Source of the DNA: Bdellovibrionales bacterium RBG_16_40_8
Lineage (GTDB): Bacteria; Bdellovibrionota; Bdellovibrionia; Bdellovibrionales; UBA1609
Length of the DNA: 5,134 nucleotides
Assembly: GCA_001769925.1 (NCBI GenBank)
Contig: MEPT01000053.1
Coordinates: 22,185-27,318 of the forward strand
Direction of reading: 5' to 3'
Both the position numbers and the translations under genes were made by a program. This document shows positions 4,885 to 5,134 of the stretch, in pieces (the stretch's first letter is position 1; the number at the start of each line of letters is the position of its first letter). Under the pieces are notes generated by a model. That model saw only the letters and a list, made by a program, of their open reading frames with translations. It was not told where the DNA came from and searched no databases.

Positions 4885-5134
4885 CAGTACGATTACTGGC
4901 CCAATTGACGAGAGCAATATTGTTGGCATCACTCGTGCCCCGACCAAGGGTAAATCTTTCGAGATATCACGGACTATTCGCGCCACACGCAATACTTGCC
5001 CCAAGGTGTGAGAATCCTGGCGCAATAGCATAGGTCTCACGTAAAAGCTGACATTCAACTAATCTCTCAGCCTAACAACGCCGAAATTTAACTGCAAATT
5101 GAAATTTTAAGGACTTTTACGCGGCAACCTCCGG
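4885..5134. other. Terminal 250 bases with no convincing gene
   Basis: Open frames on both strands run through the methyltransferase end into this stretch (for example plus to 5011, minus from 5058), but none has a recognisable motif, a ribosome binding site or an independent start. I see a bulged hairpin at 5008-5040 and a direct repeat of GAAATTT (5083-5089 and 5101-5107). TAAGGA at 5108-5113 resembles a Shine-Dalgarno sequence, but no start codon follows at a suitable distance. Confidence 0.5.
5008..5040. repeat. Bulged hairpin downstream of the methyltransferase gene
   Basis: GTGAGA (5008-5013) pairs with TCTCAC (5035-5040), and inside it CCT (5016-5018) pairs with AGG (5032-5034). This gives nine base pairs with a two-base bulge and a 13-base loop. 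No T run follows, so it is not a standard intrinsic terminator. It lies 123 bases after the methyltransferase stop codon. Confidence 0.35.

Noticed and set aside
4811..5011. Plus-strand open frame of 66 codons running past the methyltransferase stop
   Set aside because: It starts inside the methyltransferase in another frame, without a ribosome site; the part after 4884 matches nothing I know.
4801..5058. Minus-strand open frame of 85 codons
   Set aside because: It overlaps the end of the methyltransferase antisense, has no recognisable motif or ribosome site, and its openness there is probably a shadow of the coding strand.
5070..5082. GCCTAACAACGCC, resembling the start of an integron attC site
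   Set aside because: attC needs a reverse-complementary GTTRGGC-type end and internal paired boxes; the rest of the window shows neither, though it ends before a long site could finish.

Overview
The window looks like a stretch of Gram-negative chromosome with moderate base composition. Two neighbouring small lipoproteins carry an unusual F-Q-N/S-C lipobox, which I associate from memory with Bdellovibrio-like predatory bacteria (Bdellovibrionota). A very large bacterial alpha-2-macroglobulin gene is compatible with that. The assignment is tentative: there is no rRNA or housekeeping marker gene here.

Layout. Positions 2-1405 (+) are the 3' end of an alpha-2-macroglobulin family gene that begins outside the window. 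It converges on a 355-residue membrane protein of unknown function (1424-2491, minus strand), with only 18 bases between the stop codons. A 162-base divergent intergenic region follows, with a candidate minus-strand promoter, an inverted repeat overlapping it, and a small perfect hairpin. Then come plus-strand genes: a cysteine-rich lipoprotein (2654-3070), a 76-residue lipoprotein (3212-3442), a doubtful 58-codon frame (3461-3637) that overlaps the next start by ATGA, a one-span SHOCT-domain membrane protein (3634-3858), a broken gene for a secreted Met/Cys/His-rich putative metal-binding protein (3892-4205), and a class I SAM-dependent methyltransferase (4168-4884) whose start lies inside the broken gene. 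The last 250 bases hold no convincing gene.

How the genes may work together. The SHOCT protein has a Met/His/Trp-rich leader before its membrane span, and the broken gene encodes a Met/Cys/His-rich secreted protein. Together they suggest a small envelope metal-handling (copper-type) cluster, now partly decayed, with the methyltransferase translated from the same transcript. That is inference. The alpha-2-macroglobulin, the 355-residue membrane protein and the two lipoproteins share no obvious pathway with it, beyond most products being directed to the envelope.

The most notable observation is the pseudogene. Restoring one T to a five-T run gives a clean signal peptide with an SFA-A cleavage site, and one in-frame TAG then interrupts the mature protein. 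The whole gene, missed by simple ORF calling, can be read back as 104 codons. I see no CRISPR array, tRNA, rRNA, insertion sequence or complete integron site.
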